A stretch of DNA of 13,643 bases from Myxococcales bacterium. GTDB taxonomy: Bacteria; Myxococcota_A; Polyangia; Polyangiales; Polyangiaceae. Below, in pieces: positions 6,618 to 13,643 of this stretch (its first letter is position 1; every line of letters begins with the position of its first letter). A program made the translations under genes and the position numbers. A model generated the notes under the pieces. That model saw only the letters and a program-made list of their open reading frames with translations, did no database searches and was not told the origin of the DNA. The stretch spans positions 1-13,643 of the forward strand of contig JAAFHJ010000072.1 in assembly GCA_013298325.1 (NCBI GenBank), given 5' to 3'.

Positions 6618-7667
6618 ATGGTCCCCCCGATTCCCATGAGCTCCAAAGATCGTCGCAAGCGCGTCGTCGCAAAACCCCGCATTTTCTCAGGAATTCAGCC
6701 GACCGGTGGTTTCCATATCGGGAACTGGCTCGGCGCGGTCCGGAACTGGGTCGCCCTCGGGAATGCGGCAAAGGAGTCAGGGAAAGACGCCTTCTTCTGC
6801 GTCGTCGACGCCCACGCGATCACCGTCCCCTACGAGCCAAAGGACCTCCGCGTCCGCATCGAGGAGCTCGCCCTCGACCTCGTCGCCTGCGGGATTGATC
6901 CCCGGGAACATACGCTTTTTGTCCAGAGCGACGTCCCCGAACATATGGAACTTGCTTGGTACCTCGCCGCGGCAACCCCGATGGGGGACCTCGGTCGGAT
7001 GACCCAGTTCAAAGACAAAAGCGACGGCAAAGACTTCGTCTCGACGGCGCTTTTTACCTACCCGATTCTGATGTCGGCCGACATCCTCCTTTACAAGGCG
7101 ACCGAGGTCCCCGTCGGCGACGATCAGTTGCAGCACCTGGAGCTCGCGCGCGAGACTTCTCGCCGCTTCAATCATCGCTTCGGCGGCATCTTCCCGGAAC
7201 CGCAGCCGCTCCTCACGAAAGCGACGCGGATCATGGGCCTCGATGGCGACGGGAAGATGTCGAAATCGAAGGGGAATACGATCCCGCTCTTCGACGAGCC
7301 GAAGGCCTTCTGGAAGAAGCTCCAAGGCGCCTTCACCGACCCGAATCGCAAGGGGCGCGAAGATCCGGGCAACCCGGAAATCTGCAACATCTACACGATG
7401 CACAAGGAGCTCTCCACCGCGGAAGAGCAAGAGACCGTCGTGAAGAACTGCACCACCGCCGGGTGGGGTTGCTACGATTGCAAGATGCTCCTGCACGCCA
7501 ACTTCGAGAAGGAAGTGGCGCCGCTCCGCGAGAAGCGGAAGTCGCTCAACGTGATTGAGGTCCGCGAAGCGCTCCACGAAAACAGCAAAAAAGCGCGCGA
7601 GATTGCCCAAGAGACGATCCGCGAAGTTCGCGAGTCGATGGGGCTCGGCTGCGGTCTTCCGCGATGA
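6618..7667 (+). CDS. trpS: Tryptophanyl-tRNA synthetase, probable [4Fe-4S] type
   Basis: Class I aminoacyl-tRNA synthetase that charges tRNA(Trp) with tryptophan in the cytoplasm; 349 residues from ATG 6618, a usual length. The Rossmann-fold signatures are HIGN (33-36, in QPTGGFHIGNWLGAV) and KMSKS (213-217). FVQSDVPEH, the PVGDDQLQHLELARE block (165-179) and the DPGNPEICN segment (249-257) are typical of bacterial TrpRS. Four cysteines, Cys256, Cys278, Cys285 and Cys288, are spaced C-x21-C-x6-C-x2-C. This is nearly the C-x22-C-x6-C-x2-C pattern that binds a [4Fe-4S] cluster in Thermotoga maritima TrpRS. Start choice: ATG 6618 has AAAGG five bases upstream; TTG 6594 (8 residues longer) and ATG 6636 (6 shorter) remain possible. 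The stop overlaps the next gene's ATG by 4 bases. No T-box or tryptophan-rich leader is seen upstream. Confidence 0.97.
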   Translation: MVPPIPMSSKDRRKRVVAKPRIFSGIQPTGGFHIGNWLGAVRNWVALGNAAKESGKDAFFCVVDAHAITVPYEPKDLRVRIEELALDLVACGIDPREHTLFVQSDVPEHMELAWYLAAATPMGDLGRMTQFKDKSDGKDFVSTALFTYPILMSADILLYKATEVPVGDDQLQHLELARETSRRFNHRFGGIFPEPQPLLTKATRIMGLDGDGKMSKSKGNTIPLFDEPKAFWKKLQGAFTDPNRKGREDPGNPEICNIYTMHKELSTAEEQETVVKNCTTAGWGCYDCKMLLHANFEKEVAPLREKRKSLNVIEVREALHENSKKAREIAQETIREVRESMGLGCGLPR

Positions 7668-8173
7668 ATCTCCCAGGGCGATCGGCGGCCTTTGTGCTCG
7701 GCGTCGTGGGGCTGGCCGGGATGCTTGCAGGATGCACGCGTCCCGCCCCGAACGCGACGCCGGAGGGGGCCGTCGCCGCCTTCGTCGAAGCGATGGACAC
7801 CGCCCCCTCCGACCCGCGCGCCCTCAAGAAAGCCTACGGATTCTTAGGACCGGACGCCCGCGACAACTTGAAGGAGCGCGCCGAGCGTGCCGGCAAGATG
7901 CAGGGGCGCCGCGTCGACCCCTGGGAAATGATGACCGACGGGCGAAGCGTCGCCCTCGCGACGCCGACGAGCTATGTGGCGAGAATCACTGGGAAAGAGG
8001 CCGATGTGACCGTCCGTTTTGACGACGAGCGCCCCGCCTCCGCAGACCCCTCCCGGGCGACCCTCGCCCGCGCCCCGGCGACGATCCACGCCGTCCGCGA
8101 AGACGACGGCTGGAAGATCGAGCCCTTCTTGCCGGCGGTCCCGCCGCTCGCCCGTCGCGACGGTGGTCTCTAA
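7664..8173 (+). CDS. Small lipoprotein of unknown function
   Basis: A 169-residue predicted lipoprotein. A short charged start and a hydrophobic segment (7-21) end in the lipobox LAGC, with Cys24 as the lipidated residue, followed by Thr-Arg-Pro. The mature part is soluble and without repeats. Its start, PEGAVAAFVEAMDTA, then an amphipathic helix region and a C-terminal strand-like VREDDGWKIEPF, resembles the layout of small alpha+beta (NTF2-like) lipoproteins, but I cannot assign a family. The ATG overlaps the trpS stop (ATGA, 7664-7667), so the gene is translated from the trpS message. No functional link with tRNA charging is apparent; conserved coupling would be needed to suggest one. The stop is TAA, with 93 bp before the next gene. 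Confidence 0.85.
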   Translation: MNLPGRSAAFVLGVVGLAGMLAGCTRPAPNATPEGAVAAFVEAMDTAPSDPRALKKAYGFLGPDARDNLKERAERAGKMQGRRVDPWEMMTDGRSVALATPTSYVARITGKEADVTVRFDDERPASADPSRATLARAPATIHAVREDDGWKIEPFLPAVPPLARRDGGL

Positions 8174-8222
8174 GCCTAGGAAGTCGTTTCGGTTTTAACG
8201 GCTTGTGCCCTTGGCCACGACT

Positions 8223-8252
8223 TTGCTTGCGCTGGCGAATCGGCGCCTTAGC
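8223..8252 (+). promoter_or_regulatory. Weak promoter candidate upstream of the dnaJ-like gene
   Basis: The 93-bp gap before the dnaJ-like gene contains TTGCTT (8223-8228) and CTTAGC (8247-8252), 18 bp apart, as a possible -35/-10 pair. It lies 15-44 bases ahead of the ATG and would give a very short leader. The match to a sigma-70 consensus is poor. An AT-richer run lies further upstream at 8189-8200. No heat-shock inverted repeat (CIRCE) is visible. Confidence 0.2.
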
Positions 8253-8266
8253 TTCGCGGCGTCCCC

Positions 8267-9184
8267 ATGGCGCAAGATCTTTACCAAGTCCTCGGTGTGC
8301 AGAAGGGGGTCGATGAAGCGACCCTCAAGAAGACCTATCGCAAGCTGGCGAAGGACCTGCACCCCGATCGAAACCCCGGCGATGCGAAAGCGGAAGCGCG
8401 ATTCAAGGAGGTCAATCACGCCTTCGAGGTGCTCTCAAACGAGAAAAAGCGCGCCCTCTATGACGAATTCGGCGAAGACGGCCTCCGCGAAGGCTTCGAC
8501 GCCGAGCGTATGCGCTACGCGCGACGTGGCGGAGGTGGTGGCGGCGGCGTGAATTTTGGCGGCGCTGGCGGCGTTCCTCTTGAGGACCTGTTCTCCATGT
8601 TCGGTGGGAACCCGTTCGGCGGCGGCGGTGGTGGCGGTCGGCGCGCACCGATCAAAGGGAGCGACCTTGAGGCCGAAGTTCGCATTGATTTTGCCGCCGC
8701 TTGTCGCGGGACGAGCGTCGACCTGCGCGTCCAAGGGGAGACGATCACCGTGCGTATCCCCGCCGGCGCTGAAGAGGGGAACCGCCTCCGCGTCGCCGGC
8801 AAGGGGGCGCCGAGCCCCGCCGGCGGCCCCCGGGGGGACCTCGTTCTCGTCATTCACGTCGGCGCACATGCTCAATTCAAGCGGGAAGGGGACAACCTTC
8901 TCCTCGATTTGAAGCTCACCGCCACCGAAGCCTTCTTCGGCGCGAAAGTACGCGTGCCGACCCTCGAAGGTTCGGTCACGCTCACCGTGCCCCCGCGGAC
9001 CCAAAGCGGCACCGTCGTCCGCCTTCGCGGCAAAGGTGTCGCCCGGAAGGGGCGGGAACCGGGCGATATGTTTGTGACCTACGCCGTTCAGCTCCCCAAG
9101 AGCGACGACCCGGCACTGACCGCCCTCTTTGAGAGCATCAAGGCCTTCGACACCGAAGAGGTGCGCGCCGACCTTTCCCTCTGA
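8267..9184 (+). CDS. DnaJ-family co-chaperone without zinc finger (CbpA-like)
   Basis: A 305-residue J-domain protein that should stimulate the ATPase of DnaK and present unfolded proteins in the cytoplasm. The J domain occupies 4-70 with the essential HPD at 32-34. A glycine-rich linker (87-125) holds two poly-glycine runs around the conserved DLFSMFGGNPFG. Two beta-rich C-terminal client-binding domains follow, about 130-200 (with IPAGAEEGNRLRVAGKGAP) and 205-285 (with VPPRTQSGTVVRLRGKGV). The CxxCxGxG repeats of canonical DnaJ are absent. This makes it a class B (CbpA/DnaJ2-type) protein rather than the main DnaJ, and its length fits that class. The ATG has no good Shine-Dalgarno sequence. 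dnaK and grpE are not nearby. The domain assignment is firm; the exact cellular role is inferred. Confidence 0.94.
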   Translation: MAQDLYQVLGVQKGVDEATLKKTYRKLAKDLHPDRNPGDAKAEARFKEVNHAFEVLSNEKKRALYDEFGEDGLREGFDAERMRYARRGGGGGGGVNFGGAGGVPLEDLFSMFGGNPFGGGGGGGRRAPIKGSDLEAEVRIDFAAACRGTSVDLRVQGETITVRIPAGAEEGNRLRVAGKGAPSPAGGPRGDLVLVIHVGAHAQFKREGDNLLLDLKLTATEAFFGAKVRVPTLEGSVTLTVPPRTQSGTVVRLRGKGVARKGREPGDMFVTYAVQLPKSDDPALTALFESIKAFDTEEVRADLSL

Positions 9185-9209
9185 GCGCCGCTGAGCGCCG
9201 CCGAGCGCC
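9181..9209. repeat. 10-bp tandem repeat at the end of the dnaJ-like gene
   Basis: CTGAGCGCCG occurs twice in a row (9181-9200), followed by a degenerate third copy CCGAGCGCC. The first copy contains the dnaJ stop codon. The repeat lies in the 56-bp gap between convergent genes. CGCTGAGC (9189-9196) is also inverted at 9239-9246, around the rnr stop, leaving a 42-base loop. A role in transcript ending is possible, but the hairpin is loose and lacks a T run. Confidence 0.55.
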
Positions 9210-9240
9210 CAACAAACGCCCTTCAAAACGCCAGGAGTGC

Positions 9241-11973
9241 TCAGCGCTTCGGGCGTTTCCCTTTGGTCTTCAAACCGGCTTTCGCCGAAGGCTTCCCCGC
9301 CTTCGCCGGCGCTTCCGGCTTCCCTGCCTTCGCGAGGTTCTTCGCGACGACCTTCTCGATCTTCCGCGCGCCGGCGCGTGCCTTCTTCTTCCCGTCGGGA
9401 TCCCGGCTCGGCACCTTCGCCGCCTTGCCCTTGGAGGCGCGGCCCGGCTCCTCGATCGGCGCCGCAAACGGGACGCGGCGCTTCGGCGTGCGGCTCCCAC
9501 CGCCGGTGCCGAGGACGACCCCTTCCGCGCTCAACCGGCGGGCGTAGACGGTGTGGCGCGAGAGGGAAACTTCGCGAATTTCCACTGTCATCAGGTCGCC
9601 GAGGCCGATGCGATCGCCGCTCCGGGCGCCGACGAGGAAGAGGCCGTCGTCGTCCTGCTCGAAGGGCTCGTGGCCGAGATCTTCGGAGCGGACGAGCACT
9701 TCGACAAAGGGGTCGTCGAGGGCGACGAAGACGCCGCTGCCGACGATCGCCGTGACCGCCCCCGTGTAGGTCTCGCCGAGGCGGTCCTTCATCACGAAGG
9801 CGCGGTAAAGATCGGTGACGCCGCGCTCGACCTCCATCGCCCGGCGCTCCGCCTGGGAGGCCATGCGCGCCGCGTCGGCGATCATTTCCTTCGCCTGCTC
9901 GCTCCGATCGATCTTTGCACTCTGCACAAGATGGTGGACGGCGCGGTGGACGACGACGTCCGGGTAGCGACGGATCGGCGACGTGAAGTGGAGGTACGCG
10001 TCGGAGGCGAGGCCGAAATGCCCTTGATTTTCAGGCTCGTAGGTCGCCTGCTTCATGCTGCGCAGGAGGAGCATGTTGAGCACGCTCGCCTGGGGGAGAT
10101 CGCGGAATCGTTTGAGCAGCAACGAAAGCGCCTTCGGGTCCTTCGTCTCGTCGAGATCAAAGGGGACGCCGAGCGCCGTGCACATGGCCGCAAGGCGAGC
10201 GAGCTTCGCTTCGTCGGGCCGAAGGTGGACGCGGAAGATGCCGGGGGTCGTGCGCTCCACGAGGTACCGGGCGACGATCTCATTGCCGAGAAGCATCAGC
10301 TCTTCAATGAGCTGATAGGCCTTCTTCATTCCCGGATCTTGGCTGCGCTTTTTTACGTCCGTCGGGACTTTTGCGTCGTCAAAGATGATCTTCGGCTCCG
10401 GCAATTCGAAGTCGAGCGCGCCGCGAGAGAGGCGTTTGCCGCGTAGAATGCGGGAGAGTTCGTAGGCGACCTTCAGGTCTTCCTTCATCGCCTCCGCCTT
10501 CGGATCCTGGGGCGGAACGAGGGAGAGATCGAGGGCGCGGGCGACGCTGCCGTAGGTGAGTTTCGCGGCGCTCTTCATGAAGCCGCGGATCAAACGGTAG
10601 GAAGTGACGTCCCCCTTCGTGTCCAATTCGACTTCCGCGCAGAGACAAAGGCGGATGACGTCGGGCAACAAAGAGCAAAGATTCGAAGAGAGGGCGCGCG
10701 GCAACATCGGAATCGCGCGCTCGGGCAGGTAGACCGAGCAGCCGCGGACCTTCGCCTCTTCGTCGAGAGCGGTCCCTGGGCGGACGTAGCTAGACACGTC
10801 GGCGATCGCGATCCAGGCCTTGTAGCCCCCCTGCTTCGTCCGCTCGACCCAGACGGCGTCGTCGTGGTCGCGGGCGTCTTCCGGGTCGATGGTCGGCAGC
10901 GGAATGTGGGTCAGATCTTCGCGACCGACGAGCAGCGTCGCCGGGACTTCGACGCCGTAACTCTCGGCTTCCGCGATTGCCTGGTCGGAGTGGGTCTCTT
11001 GAATGTTGCCAAGAATTAGCAACTTCTGCGTTTCAACGGCGAGCGTGCCCGGGCGCCCGAGGACGGCGACGAGCTTCCCTTCCGGGTTTTCATTCGGGTC
11101 TTCCGGGTGCCGCGTAATGATGACGACGCAGAGATCGCCGTCGTCGCCGCTGTTCCCCTCGGCGCCGAGGGCGTCGATGCCGGTGAGCACGATCGGTCCG
11201 CGGACGCGCGTGTCCTCGGGCTCGACCCACGCTGCGGCGCGGCCCCCCTTGGAACGCCGCAAAATCCCTGCGATTCGCATCGCGCTCCGCTGGGCGATCG
11301 CCAGGACGACCCCCTCGGCACCGCGGCTCGAACGGCCAACGATGCGCACGTCGACGCGGTCCCCGTGCATCGCGCCGCCGAGCGATTCGGCGGGGATGAA
11401 GACGTCGTCGCCGGCAAACTCAGGCGCGGAAACAAACCCGAATCCTCGTGCATTTACAGACACGAGACCGGTACGAAGATCACCGCTCGCCGCCCGCGGG
11501 CGCGCGCCTGCCACGGGTGGCGTCTGGATGGTGTTCCACGGGAGCCCCTTCTTGACTGGCTCCTTCGCGCGCTCTTGGGGGGCAACCGGCTTCGCGCCGC
11601 GCGAAAAGTTTTCCGATCCGGCGGTCTTTCCTTTGGAACTACGAGGGCTTGGGTCGCCAGCGACCGAGAAACCGGGCATCGTCGGTTCTTGACGGTCTTG
11701 GCGGTCTTGTCGGAGCCCCTTCCCGGGGAGGACCGTCGACGGCATCGGCCCGCGGGCACGGACCGGGTCAGGTTTTTTCTTGGGCGGGAGGCCGAAGACG
11801 TCGCCGTGGAGGCCGTGGAGTTGGCCGTCAAACACGAGGGAATCGAGGAGGCCGAGGAGCGCCCGCCGTCGCCCGGGGGGGACGCCGAGTTGCTCGGCGA
11901 TTTCATGGAGGGAGAGCCCGCGCGGATATTCTTCGAGGAGGTCCAGTACGGCTTCGCGCGCAGGCAACGTCAT
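9241..11973 (-). CDS. rnr: Ribonuclease R (RNase II/R family 3'-5' exoribonuclease)
   Basis: A 910-residue processive, hydrolytic 3'-5' exoribonuclease acting on structured RNA, with roles in rRNA and mRNA turnover and tmRNA-linked decay. Domains in order: a winged-helix-like N-terminus (1-63); a basic, disordered linker (65-165); a cold-shock domain (about 167-225, with GFGFVSAP and DDVFIPAE); a second OB-type region (230-315); and the catalytic RNB domain (about 350-690). The Mg-binding aspartates are in TIDPEDARDHDDAVWVE (Asp363, Asp369, Asp371, Asp372), and the RNA-end motif is HFTSPIRRYPD (662-672). An S1 domain (733-813) is followed by a Lys/Ala/Pro-rich tail (828-910) with AKAGKP repeats. 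E. coli RNase R (about 813 residues) has the same order, so the extra length lies in the linker and tail. Start ATG 11973, stop TGA 9241-9243. The S1 domain and basic tail favour RNase R over RNase II. Confidence 0.96.
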   Translation of the reverse strand: MTLPAREAVLDLLEEYPRGLSLHEIAEQLGVPPGRRRALLGLLDSLVFDGQLHGLHGDVFGLPPKKKPDPVRARGPMPSTVLPGKGLRQDRQDRQEPTMPGFSVAGDPSPRSSKGKTAGSENFSRGAKPVAPQERAKEPVKKGLPWNTIQTPPVAGARPRAASGDLRTGLVSVNARGFGFVSAPEFAGDDVFIPAESLGGAMHGDRVDVRIVGRSSRGAEGVVLAIAQRSAMRIAGILRRSKGGRAAAWVEPEDTRVRGPIVLTGIDALGAEGNSGDDGDLCVVIITRHPEDPNENPEGKLVAVLGRPGTLAVETQKLLILGNIQETHSDQAIAEAESYGVEVPATLLVGREDLTHIPLPTIDPEDARDHDDAVWVERTKQGGYKAWIAIADVSSYVRPGTALDEEAKVRGCSVYLPERAIPMLPRALSSNLCSLLPDVIRLCLCAEVELDTKGDVTSYRLIRGFMKSAAKLTYGSVARALDLSLVPPQDPKAEAMKEDLKVAYELSRILRGKRLSRGALDFELPEPKIIFDDAKVPTDVKKRSQDPGMKKAYQLIEELMLLGNEIVARYLVERTTPGIFRVHLRPDEAKLARLAAMCTALGVPFDLDETKDPKALSLLLKRFRDLPQASVLNMLLLRSMKQATYEPENQGHFGLASDAYLHFTSPIRRYPDVVVHRAVHHLVQSAKIDRSEQAKEMIADAARMASQAERRAMEVERGVTDLYRAFVMKDRLGETYTGAVTAIVGSGVFVALDDPFVEVLVRSEDLGHEPFEQDDDGLFLVGARSGDRIGLGDLMTVEIREVSLSRHTVYARRLSAEGVVLGTGGGSRTPKRRVPFAAPIEEPGRASKGKAAKVPSRDPDGKKKARAGARKIEKVVAKNLAKAGKPEAPAKAGKPSAKAGLKTKGKRPKR

Positions 11974-12022
11974 GGAATCGGGTTACCACGTGCGTCGCCA
12001 AAAAAACGAGTAGACCGGCCCC

Positions 12023-13159
12023 GTGCCCCACGAAGCTACGGAAACTCCCCCTTCACGTGCCGGCGCGGTTCCGGCGATCGCCCTCCTCGCCGCGCTCGTC
12101 GGGGCGGCTGCCTCCTCGGCACTCCTTGCAGACTACACGCGACGTGCCGCCGTGTATTGCGCGGAAGATGGCGGCTGCGCGAAGGTGCGTGCCTGGGCGA
12201 CGATGAGCGGGATTCCGTTCCCGGCGATCGGCGTCGGTGCCTTCGCCGCACTCGCCGTGCTCGCGCTGCTTCCTGGGAAAAAAGCACGGGTTGCTCACGC
12301 GATCGTCGCTTCACTCGGCGCGACGATCGCCCTCGTGCTCATCGGCCTCCAGGCCTTCTTTATTCATGCATTTTGCACCTACTGCCTGGTGGTCGACGTC
12401 GTCGCTGTCGCCCTCGGACCGCTCGCCGTCGTCCGCGCCTGGCAGGGGAGTGACCTCGCCGCCGGCGGAATTGCGGGGCGCTTCCGCCGGGCCGCCCCCG
12501 CGCTGGTGGTGCTCTCCGCGGTCGGTCCCGTCGGTTTTGGCCTCGCGCGGCCGCCCCGCGCGCCGACGGTGATCCGGGAGCTTGAAGCGACGGCGCCGCA
12601 AAAATCGCTCGCGATTGTCGTCTTCACCGATTTTGAATGCCCCTATTGCCGGGCCCTCCACCCGAAGCTCGAAGCGGCGATCGCCCCCTACAGGGACCAG
12701 ATCCGTGTATTCCGCATCGATAAGCCGCTGCGCATGCACCCCCACGCCCGCGATGCTGCCCGCGCCCACGTCTGCGTCGGCCGGCTTGCTCCGCAGGCGG
12801 ACGTCGCTGAGCGCTTCGCCCACCGCCTGTTTGAGACGGAAGACAGCGCGCTCAATACGGTGAATCTGACGAGAGTTGCTGAGGAATTCGGTGTTCCCAG
12901 AACGGGATTCTCTGCCTGCCTCCTCGATGCCGCCACCGAGCAGACCCTCGCCGATCACGCCGCGCTCTTCACAAAAGCGGGCGGATTCGGGCTCCCGCTG
13001 CTGTTCGTAGGGCGCGTCCGCATCGAGGGGGATGCCGACGACGCCGACCTCGCGCGCACCGTCCGCGACGAGCTAGTCGTCGCCGGTGGCGACGCCACGA
13101 AACGGGCCGGTGGCGACGCGGCGAAACGGAACCCGACGACCGTGGTAGGGACGCCGTGA
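12023..13159 (+). CDS. VKOR-DsbA-like fusion, disulfide-forming oxidoreductase
   Basis: A 378-residue membrane protein predicted to make disulfide bonds in envelope proteins and pass the electrons to quinone. The N-terminal half is a bacterial vitamin K epoxide reductase homologue with membrane segments at about 15-36, 66-84, 91-114, 119-138 and 158-176. It carries the loop cysteine pair Cys46/Cys52 and the quinone-side C-T-Y-C (118-121). The C-terminal half is a thioredoxin-fold, DsbA-like domain (about 190-352) with active site C-P-Y-C (206-209), the cis-proline-type loop GFGLPLLF (Pro325), and further cysteines at 251 and 299. The fusion joins the oxidase (DsbB role) to its protein-oxidising partner (DsbA role). 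The tail carries two copies of AGGD-A-(T/A)-KR. The start is GTG 12023, 49 bp from the divergent rnr start. The stop overlaps the start of the Cys-rich lipoprotein. Confidence 0.92.
   Translation: MPHEATETPPSRAGAVPAIALLAALVGAAASSALLADYTRRAAVYCAEDGGCAKVRAWATMSGIPFPAIGVGAFAALAVLALLPGKKARVAHAIVASLGATIALVLIGLQAFFIHAFCTYCLVVDVVAVALGPLAVVRAWQGSDLAAGGIAGRFRRAAPALVVLSAVGPVGFGLARPPRAPTVIRELEATAPQKSLAIVVFTDFECPYCRALHPKLEAAIAPYRDQIRVFRIDKPLRMHPHARDAARAHVCVGRLAPQADVAERFAHRLFETEDSALNTVNLTRVAEEFGVPRTGFSACLLDAATEQTLADHAALFTKAGGFGLPLLFVGRVRIEGDADDADLARTVRDELVVAGGDATKRAGGDAAKRNPTTVVGTP
13082..13129 (+). repeat. 24-bp tandem duplication in the VKOR-DsbA tail
   Basis: Two adjacent 24-bp copies (13082-13105, 13106-13129) differ at two positions. 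They encode AGGDATKR and AGGDAAKR (residues 354-369), just beyond the folded DsbA-like domain. It is probably a slippage duplication in a tolerant C-terminal tail. Confidence 0.8.
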
Positions 13160-13533
13160 TGGAGCGCCGCTGGCTTTTCGGAATCGGTCTTCTCGTCGCC
13201 GTGCCCCTCTTCGCGCCGGCCTTCGTCGGCTGCGCGGCGGTCGCCCCGAAAAACCGCGTCCTCGCCGACTGCGAAGATCGCTGCCATCGGGATGCCGCTG
13301 CAGTCTGCACGGAATCCGACTGCATCCGCGGGTGCCGCTTCTCCCTCGACCGGCTCGTCGAGCGGGAAGGGCCGAAGGTCGTCGCCTGCGTCGCCGCGCA
13401 AACGACCGCCGAAAAAGGCTGCGGAGACCGGGTATTTGCCGAGTGCGCCGCGAAAGTCGGCCCCTACGCCAACGGCGGCCCGCCGGCACCCCCTGCGTTT
13501 GCCGACCCCGACGACGACAGCGACGACCCCTAA
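13159..13533 (+). CDS. Cysteine-rich small lipoprotein, possible client of the VKOR-DsbA oxidase
   Basis: A 124-residue protein from ATG 13159. Its hydrophobic segment (5-23) ends in A-F-V-G-C, a plausible lipobox with Cys25 lipidated, although the -3 position is less usual. The mature part has eight more cysteines (38, 42, 50, 55, 59, 77, 88, 96), enough for four disulfides. It ends in a Pro/Ala stretch and an acidic Asp-rich tail. The family is not recognised. The start overlaps the upstream stop as TGATG; GTG 13156, one codon earlier, would give a GTGA overlap instead. Either way translation is coupled to the disulfide-forming enzyme. An even number of cysteines in an exported protein beside an oxidase suggests it is a substrate. 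The functional link is inference. Confidence 0.85.
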   Translation: MERRWLFGIGLLVAVPLFAPAFVGCAAVAPKNRVLADCEDRCHRDAAAVCTESDCIRGCRFSLDRLVEREGPKVVACVAAQTTAEKGCGDRVFAECAAKVGPYANGGPPAPPAFADPDDDSDDP

Positions 13534-13577
13534 TCGGTCGGGCTTCGTAGGTACTATGCACGTTTTTTCTCGGGATT

Positions 13578-13581
13578 GAGG
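13578..13581 (+). promoter_or_regulatory. Ribosome binding site of the last gene
   Basis: GAGG lies six bases before ATG 13588, one of the clearest Shine-Dalgarno sequences in a window where most starts lack one. The 54-bp gap before this ATG also contains TACTAT (13552-13557), a possible -10 box without a convincing -35, and a run of six T (13563-13568). Confidence 0.5.
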
Positions 13582-13587
13582 TCGCCT

Positions 13588-13643
13588 ATGTCCTTCACTG
13601 TTTTTGACGACCGCCATCGGGAACTCAGCTTTTTCTCCGCGCC
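13588..13643 (+). CDS. 5' end of an unidentified gene (3' truncated by window)
   Basis: Only 18 complete codons are visible, reading MSFTVFDDRHRELSFFSA, with an open frame to the window edge. The ATG is preceded by GAGG at a good distance, which supports a real start. It lies 54 bp after the stop of the Cys-rich lipoprotein on the same strand. The peptide begins hydrophilic, with no signal peptide evident, so a cytoplasmic protein is likely. Too little is present to name a family. Confidence 0.6.
   Translation, partial: MSFTVFDDRHRELSFFSA

Noticed and set aside
6455..6898. Open frame with a repeated ARPPGAA...GEETARRT peptide running into trpS
   Set aside because: It has no ribosome binding site, its second half is out-of-frame trpS, and the peptide repeat follows from the 57-bp DNA repeat. 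Frames on the other strand are equally open.
8526..8643. G-rich runs as regulatory G-quadruplexes
   Set aside because: They are explained by glycine codons of the J-protein G/F linker, which is conserved at protein level.
9553..10446. 297-codon open frame on the + strand
   Set aside because: Antisense to the RNB/S1 part of rnr. A shadow of a well-identified gene.
11107..12453. 448-codon open frame on the + strand
   Set aside because: It runs antisense to rnr and then out of frame through the VKOR-DsbA gene, with no recognisable motifs. Both covered genes have strong family signatures.

Overview
The window is dense, GC-rich bacterial chromosome carrying ten complete or near-complete genes, one frameshifted gene and two genes cut by the window edges. 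Several features point to a myxobacterium-like organism (Myxococcota, probably the Polyangia side): GC-rich third positions, frequent GTG starts, a eukaryote-like Ser/Thr kinase, a lipoprotein with an aspartate/serine/glycine/proline repeat linker in front of a LamG domain, and many small lipoproteins. This is inference from style, as there is no rRNA or other marker gene here.

Left part, + strand (1-1989): the 3' end of glmS (the isomerase half of glucosamine-6-phosphate synthase), followed 2 bp later by a membrane-anchored Ser/Thr kinase. A hairpin lies in the 32-bp gap between the kinase and the convergent - strand genes.

Middle, - strand (6425 down to 2022): a gene chain read right to left. 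It holds a beta-class DNA methyltransferase, a chemoreceptor-like protein with two membrane helices and almost no ectodomain, a CPBP (CAAX-protease-like) membrane peptidase, and then, after 45 bp, a LamG-domain lipoprotein broken by a one-base frameshift. The first three are joined by 4-base stop/start overlaps, so they are probably co-translated. The combination is unusual.

Divergent intergenic region (6426-6617): contains a 57-bp-period tandem repeat and an AT-richer patch next to the methyltransferase start.

Right-middle, + strand (6618-9184): trpS, whose four C-terminal cysteines closely match the iron-sulfur type of tryptophanyl-tRNA synthetase. A small lipoprotein overlaps it by 4 bases, and a zinc-finger-less DnaJ follows. 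Convergent to these is rnr (RNase R, - strand, 9241-11973), separated by a short region with a 10-bp repeat.

Right end, + strand (12023-13643): a VKOR-DsbA-like fusion that forms disulfides in the envelope, translationally coupled to a lipoprotein with eight cysteines besides the lipidated one (a plausible client), and then the first 18 codons of an unidentified gene with a clear ribosome binding site.

Most of the window is housekeeping or envelope function. The points that deserve a second look are the methyltransferase/chemoreceptor/CPBP chain, the iron-sulfur motif in TrpS, the oxidase/Cys-rich lipoprotein pair, the frameshifted LamG gene and the intergenic repeat. I found no tRNA, rRNA, CRISPR array, transposase, integrase or phage gene.
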